NCBI GenBank assembly: GCA_905182985.1
Contig: CAJJDN010000151.1
Span: 233,104-297,103 of the forward strand
Direction of reading: 5' to 3'
From: Paramecium sonneborni
Lineage: Eukaryota; Ciliophora; Oligohymenophorea; Peniculida; Parameciidae
Length of the DNA stretch: 64,000 nucleotides
A program made the position numbers and the translations under genes. Positions 62,701-64,000 of this stretch are shown one piece after another; the first letter of the stretch is position 1; each line of letters opens with the position of its first letter. Below the pieces are notes generated by a model that saw only the letters and a list, made by a program, of their open reading frames with translations, made no database searches and was not told where the DNA came from.

Positions 62701-63347
62701 GAAGTTGCAGAACTAAAATTTGTTCAGATATTCCAAATGGTTCGACAACATAAGCTTGTTAAGGAGTTGCTAATTGTGTTTCTAATGGTACTAATTGCAT
62801 TCCTAGAGCTAATTGTTCTACATATACTTCCAAGACTTCTTGTAATTCTAAAGGATCTGATGGTATTTGTGTTTGGACTGAAACTACAACTGCAGGAGCT
62901 ACTACTGGAAAATGCTCTTTAATGACCAGTTGTGCTTCATCAGGAACTGATTCTAATGCTTGTGATTTGGCTAAGGATAGATGCATAATAGATTCTAAAA
63001 CTAAGACATGTGTTGATCATACTTGTGCTTCATATGCTAAATAAGAGAACAGTTGCAAATACTTCTTCACTTGGGATTATAAGAAATACAATGTTTGTTC
63101 AACTTCTAATGGTGCTTGTACCGCTACTGATGCAGCTACATTAAAAGAAGGAGATTGTTACACTTTGACTGCCTATCTATATTCATGGAATCCTGCAAGT
63201 TCTAAATGTACATAATGTGGAACTGTTGTTGTAACACCAAACAATACTAATAATAACACAAGCACTGGTAATGGTACAACTACCACTGATTCTGGATACG
63301 TCTTAGGATTCACATCATTAGTCATTGGGCTTCTAATATCCTCATGA
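56724..63347 (+). CDS. Surface antigen (immobilisation antigen / serotype protein), GPI type
   Basis: A single intronless frame of 2,208 codons. Residues 1-18 are a signal peptide (MNKAILLIALLVILTNCQ). The rest is a continuous array of Cys-rich periods of about 65-80 residues, with patterns such as C-x3-W and paired Cys, plus Thr, Ser, Asn and Ala in excess; this is the layout of Paramecium surface antigens, which coat the cell and cilia and define the serotype. There are no near-identical central tandem repeats. A Pro run followed by Gln (residues about 1,656-1,671) interrupts one period. The C-terminus has an Asn/Thr-rich spacer and a hydrophobic tail (GYVLGFTSLVIGLLISS), as expected for GPI attachment. 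Expression in this family is mutually exclusive between loci. Many short antisense ORFs here are shadows. Confidence 0.95.
61688..61736 (+). repeat. Pro-Gln low-complexity insert in the antigen
   Basis: Seven consecutive CCA/CCN codons, then CTACCAGGA and four TAA Gln codons (KPPPPPPPLPGQQQQ). It sits between Cys-rich periods and is in frame. It would form a flexible or extended linker. Confidence 0.8.
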
Positions 63348-64000
63348 TTTTGATTATTAAATTTATATAAGGAAAATTTTAATAAAAAGTTCTAAAATTA
63401 TTTTACATATCTACTCACATAACTATTCAACTATTTCGTTTATTTTTTAATAAATTTATGTTTTAATGAAAAGTTGCATAATCAAAGAAATAAATAAACT
63501 ATCTTTATATTGTTATTAATATTAACAAGAACAAAAAACTAATTTCAATAATATATTACTATCAGTGTGGAAATTTTACCCAAAATTAATTAATTAAAAA
63601 ACTTGTTGAGATGTTATAATTTTTCACTTATAAAATTAAATTAGTAAATTATCATTTTACGCTTATATACTGGTTAAAAGGGAAATAAATGTCAGATAGA
63701 AAAGTTTACTAAATCCATGTTTTTTTTGGCTTAATTATTTATCACTCTCTCCATAAATTATTTCTTTTTTGTCAATATTCATTCGAACTTAAACTATTTA
63801 TACTCCATACTTAACTTATATAACAAGCTAGTGTTTGAGACAATTCCTATTAACTCTTTTTCTTCCAAAATTCATGGGCAACACGAGATTTTGGGTTTGC
63901 CCATTATAAATTGGGGTTGGTGGCTTATTACCTTATCCCTAGCCCTGGAATATAGGGCCCACTAGTAGGTTTAATTCAGCAGTCACATTAGGTTGAATTG
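63348..64000. other. Non-coding 3' flank with G+C-rich, inverted-repeat-bearing end
   Basis: The first 400 bp are ordinary AT-rich spacer. From about 63,870 the composition changes, with runs such as TTGGGGTTGGTGG and ATAGGGCCCACTAG. Short inverted repeats are visible: ATGGGCAA at 63874-63881 with TTGCCCAT at 63897-63904, and CCCT with AGGG around 63943-63957. No gene or telomere repeat is recognised. Confidence 0.4.

Noticed and set aside
58408..62922. Several plus-strand frames of 60-111 residues inside the antigen gene
   Set aside because: They are off-frame shadows of the 2,207-residue frame; their Leu/Val/Gln-rich content comes from shifted TGT, GCT and ACA codons.
63948..63965. GGGCCCACTAGT as possible cloning-vector polylinker
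   Set aside because: ApaI and SpeI sites adjoin, but the flanks do not look like any polylinker I know, so contamination is not claimed; only the composition change is reported.
1..64000. tRNA, rRNA or snRNA genes
   Set aside because: I looked in all spacers for the GGTTCGAATCC-type B box and cloverleaf stems and saw none; a covariance-model search would be decisive.

Overview
The window looks like ciliate macronuclear DNA, almost certainly from Paramecium or a close relative. It is very AT-rich. Coding frames are full of in-frame TAA and TAG, which must be read as glutamine, and only TGA ends proteins. Genes are packed closely and split by tiny introns of about 21-36 bp, usually starting GTA and ending TAG. 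The products also fit: a trichocyst matrix protein, a very large cysteine-periodic surface antigen and Q-rich coiled-coil proteins. Standard-code ORF calling cuts nearly every gene here into fragments, so all models were read by eye with the ciliate code. In many genes the length minus the proposed introns is an exact multiple of three, which supports the model.

Layout. 1-8.4 kb: a YANK-like protein kinase (cut by the left edge), a small coiled-coil protein, a SHIPPO/ODF3-like protein, an unrecognised gene, a dsRNA-binding DZF-like protein and a 1,095-residue coiled-coil protein. 8.4-14.7 kb: one giant membrane protein with a Cys-rich ectodomain. 14.7-18 kb: small and LRR-like genes. 18-28 kb: an E-NTPDase, a short-chain dehydrogenase, ribosomal protein eL37, a rhomboid protease, a Q-rich coiled-coil protein, a DHHC palmitoyltransferase and an unresolved gene. 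28-37.9 kb, all plus strand: an RCC1-TKL kinase fusion, a small conserved-looking protein, a DZIP1-like cilium protein, a PH-CLU-TPR protein and a coiled-coil protein. 37.9-51.1 kb: a five-TM prominin/tweety-like protein, a SulP transporter, a THADA/Trm732 homologue, a trichocyst matrix protein, a TraB-domain protein and a serine carboxypeptidase. 51.6-54.6 kb: a SPRY-like protein, a secreted protein and a small coiled-coil protein, followed by an exact 1,119-bp direct repeat joined by a single N, which is probably an assembly artefact. 54.6-56.7 kb: a frameshifted coding remnant and a long AT-rich spacer. 56.7-63.3 kb: an intronless 2,207-residue GPI-type surface antigen gene. The last 650 bp are non-coding and become unusually G+C-rich, with short inverted repeats.

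There is no operon logic. Several products belong to the cilium and cell cortex (SHIPPO, DZIP1, surface antigen, trichocyst protein, RCC1 kinase), as expected for a ciliate. The most unusual proteins are the dsRBD-DZF protein with an apparently retained nucleotidyltransferase acidic motif, the RCC1-TKL kinase and the PH-CLU-TPR fusion. No tRNA, rRNA, CRISPR array or recognisable transposon was seen, and no telomere repeat is visible at the right end.
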